Origin: Moraxella sp. VT-16-12
Lineage (GTDB): Bacteria; Pseudomonadota; Gammaproteobacteria; Pseudomonadales; Moraxellaceae
Assembly: GCF_002224245.2 (NCBI RefSeq)
Contig: NZ_NKHK02000001.1
Location: forward strand, 331,154-395,153
Length of the DNA: 64,000 bases
Direction of reading: 5' to 3'
Positions 35,446 to 43,908 of this stretch are shown here, in pieces (position 1 is the stretch's first letter; each line of letters opens with the position of its first letter). The position numbers and the translations under genes are program-made. Below the pieces are notes generated by a model. The model was not told where the DNA came from. It searched no databases and saw nothing but the letters and a program-made list of their open reading frames with translations.

Positions 35446-38400
35446 GTGAGACAATCACAGTTTCCTGATTTTTTGGACATAACCTATCACAAAAAACCTG
35501 CATTAGTACTTGGATTGTCAGAGTATCTTAGAGCTGGGCTGATTGCCGATAAAGATGAGCTAATCGCCGTTGATGGCGTGCAAGAGCTTGCTCAAAAACT
35601 CAATGATGAGCAAATTTTGTGGCTAGATTTGGAGATTGACCCAAAAACCAATCAACTGATTGATGGAGCGTTGATAGTAGATGGTCATTATTGGCGATTT
35701 GACAAAGGGAAATTTGACGATGAATTGTTTTATATTTATACATTGATTGACACCGCCAACCATTTGGGTGGTCATAACATCATTGAATTTGACCTGCCCA
35801 GATTGGTGGATATTTTTAATGGATTAGGACTGCAAGGTAAGGACGCCCAAACTTTAAAAAAATGGCAAAACAAAGCCTACGATACGCTGATATTAAGCTG
35901 TTTATTGATTCCCCATCAACCCAGCCACGCCCTGACCAAACTTTATAAAAAACACGCCCATCAAAACAACCCTGTGATTGATTGTTTAGAAAGTCGCATG
36001 GTGTTTAAGCTGTGTCTAAGAGCATGGCAACACCTGCCCCATCAGTGGCAAGCCATCTTTTATGCATTATTGCCACCATTGGCACATCTAAATATGATGA
36101 GTAAGGCTGATTATTTTGGACTACAAATGGTGGGCGAGTTAGATTGGCAAGCTTTGGTGGATAATCTGCCAAAAGGCAATCACAGCTCTTTGGTGGCTTT
36201 GATAAAAAATCATCTGCAACAAAACCATCAAAGCTGGCAAAATTTGGGTGTGGCGTGTTTTATCAGTTGGCTTAGGTATTTTAATAAACCACAAGCCAGA
36301 CGACCAGTTTGGATAACCAAGCACATCACTTACAAATTGGCGTTTTTAAAGGCGGAATCGTTATTTTGGTGCTTAGATGATTTTAATGAAAAGGACATCA
36401 ATCACGCTTGTGAGTACTTTTTTAATTATCCGTCGTTGCGTGATGGTCAAATGTCCATCGTTCGGGCAATTTTTAAAAACCAAGATTTGCCTTTGGGAAT
36501 TTTGCCAACGGGCGGGGGCAAGAGTTTATCTTTTCAGTTACCTGCTTTGATTTTGAGCAAATATCGCCGAGATTTGACCATCATCATCTCACCGCTTAAA
36601 GCCTTGATTGAGGACCAAGTGATGGGGCTTTGTAGTAGCATTCCCATTGAATACACCAGTCGCATTGCTTATTTGACATCGGGTCAAACGCCACAAACCC
36701 AGCAAGCCATCATCAATGGCGTGTGGCAAGGCGACATTGATATTTTGTATTTAAGCCCAGAGCGATTAAAAGTATCATCCATTCGCCAACTGCTCAAACA
36801 CCGTCAGCCAGCCTTTTGGGTGCTGGACGAAGCACACACATTAAGTCAATGGGGGACGGATTTTCGCCCTGATTTTTTGCGGATTGCCGAGCATATTTTG
36901 GCGTGTTATAAAGATGGCTTGACCGCTTCTAATGATGCCAAAGCATTTAATCCGCCAAGGGTGGCATTGGTAACTGCCACCGCATCACAGCGTGTCAAAG
37001 ATGATTTAAATCAAGAATTGATTGAAAAATTAAACATCTTGACCACCAATAAGCCATTAAAACAATACGGCATAGAGTCATCATCATTAAAGGTGTGGCG
37101 AGATAATATCAAACTGCATTTTGAAAATATTGACAGCGAACAACGTTTACAGCGAACGTTTTTGATTTTGTCAGAACGCAAAAAATGGTATCAACAAAAC
37201 CAACCCACATCAGCAACAAAAGGTGTGGCATTGGTGTATTTGCGTAGTTGCAAGGGTTGTGAAGAGTATGCAAATAAACTAAAAGAGCAAGGGTTGGTGG
37301 CGGCTGCGTATCATGGCAAATTACATGAAACACAAAAAAAGCAGTTATTAGAACAATTTAAAAATCATGAATTGGAAGTGGTGGTTTGTACCAATGCTTT
37401 TGGCATGGGGATTGATAAAGAAGGCATTCATACCGTCATTCATAGTGGCGTACCCAACAATTTAGAGTCCTACATTCAAGAGATTGGGCGGGGAGCTAGA
37501 AAGCCCCATGAAACAGCCCATGCTTATATGCTATGGTCTGATAAGGACATTGAACGGCAGTTTTTCCAAGAGAAAAAATCACGCATTCCCAACTCAAAAA
37601 CCCTAAATGACTGTTGGGGAGTGATACGCCCTGTATTAAAGCGACCTGTGGAAGAGCAATGGTTTGTTAATAGTAGCCTTGCTCCGATTTTGGACATGGA
37701 TGACACCGAAGAGTTAAATACGCAAATTCGGGTAGCATTATTGGCTTTGGAGCGTCATGGACTGCTCATAGAAAAGGAGCAGCAGCCCATTTGGGTCAGC
37801 ATTAAGCTACTAAAAGCCCCATCAGTATCCGACAATCAAACATTATTTGCTTTGTATTCCCAGCTATATCAAACCAATCAACAAACATCTCAAGCGACCA
37901 GTTATTATTTGCCCGAGCTGGCGATGGCATTGGGTTATTCGGTAAAATCTTTATTAAAACAGCTCAAAGCATTGGTGGATTTGGGTTTTGCCCAGTGGGA
38001 AGTGGTGCTTAGCATTCGTGCAAAATATCGCCATGCTTATCTTAAACAACTATTTAATAAAGCAAAACAAAGCCTTCATGTATTACAAACGTGCGTCTTA
38101 TTAGATGGTAGTCATGTTTATGATGAGATGGCACATGAAGAGTATCTGACCATCAACGAAAGGCAGTTGGATATTTTTTTAAAAAATCATCACCACGCCA
38201 TCAAGACAAAAGACATTTTTAAGACATTAAAGGCGTTGGGACTATTTTCTGTACGGGGTGTATCAAATTATTGGTATGTTTCCTTGACCAAAGATGGCAT
38301 GGATATTTTGAAGCAACAAGCACTTGCTCATCATTGGCAAGACTGGCTGAAACTTTCGGTACAAAGATTGGCGATTTTGGAGAGAGTGTTTGAGTTTTTA

Positions 38401-40722
38401 TTGACAAAACTGCCCAATGACGACCCAAAAAACGCAAGGGCAATCAATTTGCATTTGACAGACATTGCTCATGCACTCAATGAAAATCCAGATGATGTTT
38501 TAAAATATTTTGATGACCTACAAAGGTTAAACATCATTGATGTGAGCAATCTTGAAGATGATGGGGTGATATTTTTTGTCAGCAAATCGCATCAAAACCG
38601 CTATCATGAATCTGCTTATAAATATCTTAAAGAGCATTATGATGACCGTTGTGTTCGTATTCATGTGTTAAACGCTTGGCTAAAAGCGGACATGAGTATC
38701 AAACGACAAATGCTGGAAGATTATTTTACTAAACCCCTGATGGACGTGGTCAAAGCGTACGACATTGATAAAAAAGCAGACATCACCAAACCTTATTTGA
38801 CAGATTATCAAAAACAAATTTTACCAAAACGATTTAGTGCTCAGCAAACACAAATCGTTACAGACGCAAGCCGAGCATCTATGGTGCTGGCAGGACCGGG
38901 CTCTGGCAAAACCACCATTGTTGTTCATCGGGTGGCGTATTTGCTCATTGAACAAAATATCGCTCCTGAAAAGATGTTGATTTTGGCATACAACCGCTTG
39001 GCGGTGCATGAATTGCGACAGCGTTTGTTTGCACTGGTTGGTCATCAAGCAATAGGCGTTACCATTGAGACTTTTCATGGATTGGCTCGTCAAATCACAG
39101 GATTGACCGAAAAAGATGCTCCCCAAGATGAACTCGCCGTCATCAGACAAAGATTGATAAAAGAAGGTCATGCCAATAATAAAACCTTAGATAACAGTTT
39201 AAGGTATCAATGGCTCATTGAGACTGCCATCAATAGCCTAAAAGAATCACCGCAGTTTTATCAGTACATCATGGTGGACGAATTTCAAGACGTGGACGCT
39301 TATCAGTATGAGCTGATTGGGCTTTTGGCGGATTTGCACAAGGAAGATGATGTTGATGATGCTGACCCCACCAAACACAATCAGGAGTATGAGCAACGTG
39401 GCTATTTGATGGTGGTGGGTGATGATGACCAAAATCTGTACGCATGGCGTGGTGCAAGCATTAAATACATTCAAGATTTTGAAGATAATTATCATCTGGA
39501 CAGTCAGCAAAAATTTTATCTGCTAAACAACTATCGCAGTGCCAGTAATATCGTTCATCTTGCCAATGAATTTATCAAGATACTACCAAGTGATGAGCGA
39601 TTAAAAGATGACAGCCATCAAATCGTTGCCAAAAATGAGAATTTGTCAGACACGCCCATTCGTTTTGGTCAGTTTTGTCAAATAAAAGGGGTGGACATGG
39701 CACATTGGCTGGCACAAGACATCAAGCAGCGTTTTGGGCAGGCAAAAGACACAGCCACCATTGCCGTATTGGCTCCTAGGTGGGATAATTTTGATGCAGT
39801 ACAGCACTATTTGCAAGAAAATGGCATTCATGCTCAGCGTTACAATGAAGATGAAGAGCAAATTATCCCCATCAATAGCGTTGTCGGTCAAGCATTGATG
39901 CGCACATTGAGCGAAAACAGTTTAACTGATATTGATGATGTTGAAAAATTTTTGCAAGATTGGCAAGATGAGCATAATTTTCAGCCATTGGACAGGGCTT
40001 GGCAGGTGATTTTTGACAAACTGAGCCAAGTCAAAGACGCCACTTATGATAAATTACTTAACACCTTAAAAACTGTCCAATACCACAAAGCCAGCGAAGT
40101 GGTTTTGATAACTTATCATAGTGCCAAAGGCAAAGAGTTTGACCATGTTTATGTGATTGATGACCGCTTAAATGATAAAAATGACAACATGGCATATGGT
40201 AGCAACATCCGTTCTTTGTATGTGGCACTCACCCGAGCCAAGCATTCACTGACCATCTTGCAAAACGCCAGTCAGCACCATCAGCATTTGCATGAGCTAC
40301 TTTGTAAATACGGTAAGTTGATTGACATACCAAAAATCATCATACCACAACAGCTAAGTTATCAAAGGTTTTTAAAATTAGATGAGCTGATATTAACACC
40401 AACAGAGCTGGTGGTAGGTGAAGGCAGGCAGTTTATTCAGGATACATTTGCCAAAAATATTTGGGGAAGAAATGGCATGCCTTGTGCTGGGTTTGTTGTT
40501 CATCAACATGGCATATATTCTGCACAGGGACAAATGATTGCTCGGTTTTCAAAAGCATTTAAAAGCAGTCTGACAAGATGGTCATTGTCGTTTGTGGGGT
40601 TTACCACCACTTTATATCATCAGCATGATTTGACGTGGTATGAAAGGGCGGGCTATCAGGGTGAAGAGCAAGCCCATTATCTTATCATACCTTTTGTGCA
40701 AATCAATATGCCAATGTCTTGA
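35446..40722 (+). CDS. exonuclease-RecQ-UvrD fusion helicase (about 1758 aa)
   Basis: One very large reading frame with three enzyme modules. A DnaQ/WRN-like 3'-5' exonuclease (about 40-195) has WLDLEID, GHNIIEFDLP and NPVIDCLESR as candidate DEDD metal-binding motifs. A RecQ-type SF2 helicase (about 330-700) has LPTGGGKSLSFQ, VLDEAHTLSQWG and IQEIGRGARKP. A middle part (about 760-1130) is helical/winged-helix-like. A UvrD/Rep-type SF1 helicase (about 1140-1600) has LAGPGSGKTTIV, VDEFQDVDAYQYEL, NNYRS and YVALTRAKHSL. The usual RecQ zinc-cysteines are absent. It has its own -10-like TATAAT (35398) and no partner gene. The start is GTG at 35446, or possibly 35443/35437, with TGGAG upstream. 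Role inferred: DNA repair or anti-phage nucleic-acid processing. Confidence 0.88.
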   Translation: MRQSQFPDFLDITYHKKPALVLGLSEYLRAGLIADKDELIAVDGVQELAQKLNDEQILWLDLEIDPKTNQLIDGALIVDGHYWRFDKGKFDDELFYIYTLIDTANHLGGHNIIEFDLPRLVDIFNGLGLQGKDAQTLKKWQNKAYDTLILSCLLIPHQPSHALTKLYKKHAHQNNPVIDCLESRMVFKLCLRAWQHLPHQWQAIFYALLPPLAHLNMMSKADYFGLQMVGELDWQALVDNLPKGNHSSLVALIKNHLQQNHQSWQNLGVACFISWLRYFNKPQARRPVWITKHITYKLAFLKAESLFWCLDDFNEKDINHACEYFFNYPSLRDGQMSIVRAIFKNQDLPLGILPTGGGKSLSFQLPALILSKYRRDLTIIISPLKALIEDQVMGLCSSIPIEYTSRIAYLTSGQTPQTQQAIINGVWQGDIDILYLSPERLKVSSIRQLLKHRQPAFWVLDEAHTLSQWGTDFRPDFLRIAEHILACYKDGLTASNDAKAFNPPRVALVTATASQRVKDDLNQELIEKLNILTTNKPLKQYGIESSSLKVWRDNIKLHFENIDSEQRLQRTFLILSERKKWYQQNQPTSATKGVALVYLRSCKGCEEYANKLKEQGLVAAAYHGKLHETQKKQLLEQFKNHELEVVVCTNAFGMGIDKEGIHTVIHSGVPNNLESYIQEIGRGARKPHETAHAYMLWSDKDIERQFFQEKKSRIPNSKTLNDCWGVIRPVLKRPVEEQWFVNSSLAPILDMDDTEELNTQIRVALLALERHGLLIEKEQQPIWVSIKLLKAPSVSDNQTLFALYSQLYQTNQQTSQATSYYLPELAMALGYSVKSLLKQLKALVDLGFAQWEVVLSIRAKYRHAYLKQLFNKAKQSLHVLQTCVLLDGSHVYDEMAHEEYLTINERQLDIFLKNHHHAIKTKDIFKTLKALGLFSVRGVSNYWYVSLTKDGMDILKQQALAHHWQDWLKLSVQRLAILERVFEFLLTKLPNDDPKNARAINLHLTDIAHALNENPDDVLKYFDDLQRLNIIDVSNLEDDGVIFFVSKSHQNRYHESAYKYLKEHYDDRCVRIHVLNAWLKADMSIKRQMLEDYFTKPLMDVVKAYDIDKKADITKPYLTDYQKQILPKRFSAQQTQIVTDASRASMVLAGPGSGKTTIVVHRVAYLLIEQNIAPEKMLILAYNRLAVHELRQRLFALVGHQAIGVTIETFHGLARQITGLTEKDAPQDELAVIRQRLIKEGHANNKTLDNSLRYQWLIETAINSLKESPQFYQYIMVDEFQDVDAYQYELIGLLADLHKEDDVDDADPTKHNQEYEQRGYLMVVGDDDQNLYAWRGASIKYIQDFEDNYHLDSQQKFYLLNNYRSASNIVHLANEFIKILPSDERLKDDSHQIVAKNENLSDTPIRFGQFCQIKGVDMAHWLAQDIKQRFGQAKDTATIAVLAPRWDNFDAVQHYLQENGIHAQRYNEDEEQIIPINSVVGQALMRTLSENSLTDIDDVEKFLQDWQDEHNFQPLDRAWQVIFDKLSQVKDATYDKLLNTLKTVQYHKASEVVLITYHSAKGKEFDHVYVIDDRLNDKNDNMAYGSNIRSLYVALTRAKHSLTILQNASQHHQHLHELLCKYGKLIDIPKIIIPQQLSYQRFLKLDELILTPTELVVGEGRQFIQDTFAKNIWGRNGMPCAGFVVHQHGIYSAQGQMIARFSKAFKSSLTRWSLSFVGFTTTLYHQHDLTWYERAGYQGEEQAHYLIIPFVQINMPMS

Positions 40723-40752
40723 TTTTGCGACACTTTACGCCACTTAGATGAC

Positions 40753-40782
40753 AAAAGACAAAGCAAAAGAACTTTGTCTTTT
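40753..40782. terminator. bidirectional intrinsic terminator
   Basis: AAAAGACAAAG pairs perfectly with CTTTGTCTTTT across an 8-base loop between two convergent genes. Confidence 0.88.
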
Positions 40783-40790
40783 AGGTGGGA

Positions 40791-41195
40791 TTAGTTAGCG
40801 GGCTTAGGCTCGGCAGTCTCAGTTTTGGCTTGGGCGTTGTCTGCTTTGGTGGGCTCTTGGGCTTTATCAGCAGGTGTGTCGCTTGCGGTACTTGCAACTG
40901 CTGTGCTGCTGTCTTTGTCAGCTTCTTGGGCTTGGTCAGTGGCTGAATTTGCGGCTTCTGCTGCTGGTGCGGTGTCGGCGGTTTTTTCGGGGGCAGGGTT
41001 TTCTATGGCAGCGATTTTTTCTGCCAAAGCTTTACCTGCTGGGGTGGCAGGCTCGGTGGCAGGCTCATGGTTGCCAGCAGGGCGTAGCCAAGCAGATACT
41101 GCAATGCCTGAAATGATTACAAGCAAAAGTAAAATCCCAAGCAAAGAATGAATAATCTCTTTTACGGGGTTATTATTTGAAGCGTCATGTGCCAT
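40791..41195 (-). CDS. membrane-anchored Ala/Glu/Pro-rich hypothetical protein (134 aa)
   Basis: The protein has a short cytoplasmic start (MAHDASNNNPVKEIIHSL), one transmembrane helix at about residues 18-38, and an extracytoplasmic tail of about 95 residues composed almost only of Ala, Glu, Pro, Lys, Thr and Asp. The tail is probably disordered. No enzyme motif is present and no family is recognised. AGGTG lies just before the ATG. It is downstream of lnt on the same strand, separated by about 170 bases that include an odd inverted repeat. Confidence 0.7.
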   Translation of the reverse strand: MAHDASNNNPVKEIIHSLLGILLLLVIISGIAVSAWLRPAGNHEPATEPATPAGKALAEKIAAIENPAPEKTADTAPAAEAANSATDQAQEADKDSSTAVASTASDTPADKAQEPTKADNAQAKTETAEPKPAN

Positions 41196-41290
41196 AAATC
41201 ACCTGTCGTGTAGATGGGTTTATTTCTAAATTATTACCAAACAATAAGATGTGTCAAAAAGTCTAACACACTCTGTTGTATTATATACCA

Positions 41291-41357
41291 AATTTTATCT
41301 TTATTGTACAATTCCTTTGGTGGATTGGGGATTATTTGTCCTAATAAAGATAAAATT
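41291..41357. repeat. 15-bp perfect inverted repeat after lnt
   Basis: AATTTTATCTTTATT (41291-41305) and AATAAAGATAAAATT (41343-41357) are perfect inverted copies with a 37-base spacer. The right arm ends 10 bases from the lnt stop codon. It lacks GC content and a following T run, so it is not an ordinary terminator. Confidence 0.7.
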
Positions 41358-41366
41358 GCTTAAATT

Positions 41367-42992
41367 TTAATCTCTTACCCCTTCGCCTGTATAGACTTTT
41401 TGAGTGCGGCTGTTATGATGAGTTTGTTTTTTGGCGATAAAACTCAGCAGAATAAGCAGTAAAGATAAAATCAATACAGGGTAATGACCAACCACCATAA
41501 AGGGTGTTTGACCTGTAAAACTTGGCACAGTGCCACGAAGCACAGTACGTTCAAACTGGGGTGCTTGGTCTATGATACGTCCTTTTTCATCAATAAAGCT
41601 GGTAATGCCTGTGTTGGTTGCTCGTATGAACCAACGCCCTGTTTCCAGACTACGCAGTTGCACCATTTGTAAATGCTGATGTGGGCCATGTGATGAGCCA
41701 AACCACGCATCATTGGAGATGGTTAATAAAAACTCGCTGTTTTTGGCGTTTTGGCGGGTGGTGTCAGGGTAGGCGACTTCATAGCAGATGGCTGACCCCA
41801 TGGGGTGATTTTTGACCATCAGGGGGGATTGATGGTGAGTGCCTGCACTAAAACTGACCACATCTTGCATATTGGCAAGGTTTGGCAATAAATTTAGCAG
41901 TCCATGAAAAGGAATGTATTCACCAAAAGGCACAAGGTGCTGTTTTTTATACAACCCACCACTGTCATCACCCAGTACCATTACGCCATTATAATAGGGA
42001 TAAGCGCCTTGGTTGGGGTCAAAGTTCTCCACGTCTTTATAGGGAATGCCTGTCGCCCAAGAGCTGTTTTTTTGTTTGGCGTGTTCGGCGGTGGCATAGA
42101 TAAACTCCCACGCTTCATCTTGGGTCATGGGAATAGATGATTCTGGCCACACCACCAAATCACGCCCCCATTCACTTGCCGACAGTTCGCTATATATTTT
42201 TAAGGTTTCAAGGCGGTATTCATTGAGCCATTTTAAATCTTGGGGAATATTGCCTTGTATGAGTGAAACCGACAGTTTATCACCCGTAGGCACTGTCCAA
42301 GTAGGATTAATCAATGATAGCATAATCCCTGTCAAGATAAAGCTATTGCTGATGATAAGATAGCCATATTTTTTGCGAATGATGTCAATGAGTGATGAGC
42401 CAAACAGCACCGCCACAAAGCTCATGCCAAGCACGCCAATCACAGGAGCTAGGCTGTTTAGCCATAAAATATCACTAAACGCATAGCCCACAAACAGCCA
42501 AGGAAAACCAGTTAAAAGCCAAGTTTTTGCCCATTCTTGGATAAGCCAAATCGCCGCAAAAGCAAGTGGCTGACGACCCAAATAACGAACAAATCCCCAT
42601 GCCATTACCCCATGAAACAGCCCCATCACAAATGCTAGTCCTGCTATCATCAGCACAGCCAGCCAAGCACTGATTGCACCGTATTCATGAATAGACGTGT
42701 ATAGCCAAGAAGCACCCATTGCCCACAGTCCAAAACCATAGGCTTGCCCTATCCAAAACCCCCGTTTTGGACAATCTTCATCCACAAGCAATACATATAA
42801 AAGCATGGGAGACAAAATGGCAAGTAGCCACAAACGATAAGGAGCAAGCGAAAAACAAAACATCACACCTGCCAGCATTGCCACCAGTATGGGATAAGTA
42901 AGTGGAATGCGTTTTTTTTGGGTGCGAGCTTGACGGACAGCACGCCTGCTGTGGGGGCGTACAGGTTCGGTGGGGTGAAATAGTTTAAACAT
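41367..42992 (-). CDS. lnt: apolipoprotein N-acyltransferase
   Basis: A 541-residue inner-membrane enzyme that adds the third acyl chain to lipoproteins, needed to mature the several lipoproteins of this window. The first half has about six membrane helices. The C-terminal part is a nitrilase-like domain whose triad is visible: Glu in VVWPESSIPM (about residue 282), Lys in YKKQHLVPFGEYIPF (about 349) and Cys in GSAICYEVAYPD (about 403). A last helix follows near residues 510-530. The N-terminus is Arg/Lys-rich. Length and order match the family. Confidence 0.96.
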   Translation of the reverse strand: MFKLFHPTEPVRPHSRRAVRQARTQKKRIPLTYPILVAMLAGVMFCFSLAPYRLWLLAILSPMLLYVLLVDEDCPKRGFWIGQAYGFGLWAMGASWLYTSIHEYGAISAWLAVLMIAGLAFVMGLFHGVMAWGFVRYLGRQPLAFAAIWLIQEWAKTWLLTGFPWLFVGYAFSDILWLNSLAPVIGVLGMSFVAVLFGSSLIDIIRKKYGYLIISNSFILTGIMLSLINPTWTVPTGDKLSVSLIQGNIPQDLKWLNEYRLETLKIYSELSASEWGRDLVVWPESSIPMTQDEAWEFIYATAEHAKQKNSSWATGIPYKDVENFDPNQGAYPYYNGVMVLGDDSGGLYKKQHLVPFGEYIPFHGLLNLLPNLANMQDVVSFSAGTHHQSPLMVKNHPMGSAICYEVAYPDTTRQNAKNSEFLLTISNDAWFGSSHGPHQHLQMVQLRSLETGRWFIRATNTGITSFIDEKGRIIDQAPQFERTVLRGTVPSFTGQTPFMVVGHYPVLILSLLLILLSFIAKKQTHHNSRTQKVYTGEGVRD

Positions 42993-43082
42993 GGTAATCT
43001 GATGTTAAATGTGGGGCAAAAATGTTTTTATGGGGTGGGATTAATCATCATCACTCCCAAGAGATGATTATAAATCATACTA

Positions 43083-43706
43083 TCAAGATTTGATGGATTC
43101 TAAGACAAACGGCACATTGGCAGGGATAAAATGCCCCATTTTTGCTCCTTTTACGGTCAGGTAGTCAGCATTATGACCATTGACCCCCACAATCAGTGGC
43201 ACTCGCTCAATAATATCAATCCCCAACTCTTGCAGATAAGACAGCTTGTTGGGGTTGTTGGTTAGTAGGCGAGCTTGTGTGATGCCTAGGTGTTTTAGCA
43301 TTACTTCACACATCTCATAAGTGCGAGCGTCGGCCGGCAGACCAAGCAACAAATTGGCTTGTAGGGTATCATGTCCTTGGTCTTGTAGGGCGTAAGCACG
43401 GATTTTATTGACCAAGCCAATGCCACGCCCTTCTTGACGTAGATAAAGTATCGCCCCACAACCATGCGTTTGTATCATTTGCATGGCGGTGTTGAGCTGT
43501 GCACCACAATCGCATTTTAATGAGCCAAATGCGTCTCCTGTCAGACACTCTGAATGCAGGCGAATGAGTGGGATTTTTTTGTCATCATTATTTGGCAAAC
43601 CCACACTAAGTAAGGTGTGTTCTTGACCGTGTTCGTTTTCAAAGGCATGAATGGTAAATTCGCCGTGAATGGTCGGCAGGCGAGCAGCACTGATAAATTG
43701 GTACAA
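43083..43706 (-). CDS. ribA: GTP cyclohydrolase II
   Basis: A stand-alone GTP cyclohydrolase II of about 207 residues, first step of riboflavin synthesis. The zinc-binding cysteines are in SECLTGDAFGSLKCDCG, and the catalytic region includes LRQEGRGIGLVNK. The start is not an ATG: TTG at 43706, preceded by GGGGAAG, gives a protein starting (M)YQFISAARLPT, in line with other RibA N-termini. An in-frame TTG at 43718 is an alternative with no ribosome-binding site. No DHBP synthase domain is fused. It is divergent from dxs. Confidence 0.93.
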   Translation of the reverse strand: MYQFISAARLPTIHGEFTIHAFENEHGQEHTLLSVGLPNNDDKKIPLIRLHSECLTGDAFGSLKCDCGAQLNTAMQMIQTHGCGAILYLRQEGRGIGLVNKIRAYALQDQGHDTLQANLLLGLPADARTYEMCEVMLKHLGITQARLLTNNPNKLSYLQELGIDIIERVPLIVGVNGHNADYLTVKGAKMGHFIPANVPFVLESIKS

Positions 43707-43908
43707 AATCTTCCCCAAGGCGTTTTAATGATGAAAAATGTGGATAATTTGTGAATTAAATGGTGTTAGTATGGCAAATTAAAAGGCTATCTTGTAAAAT
43801 AACGCCATTTGCCAAAGTTGTTATGCGTTATTATAACTCAAAACCTGTGATAACTTCACACGACTTTTAAGATGATTTTTAAGAAATAAAACTAGGAACA
43901 CCAGCCTA

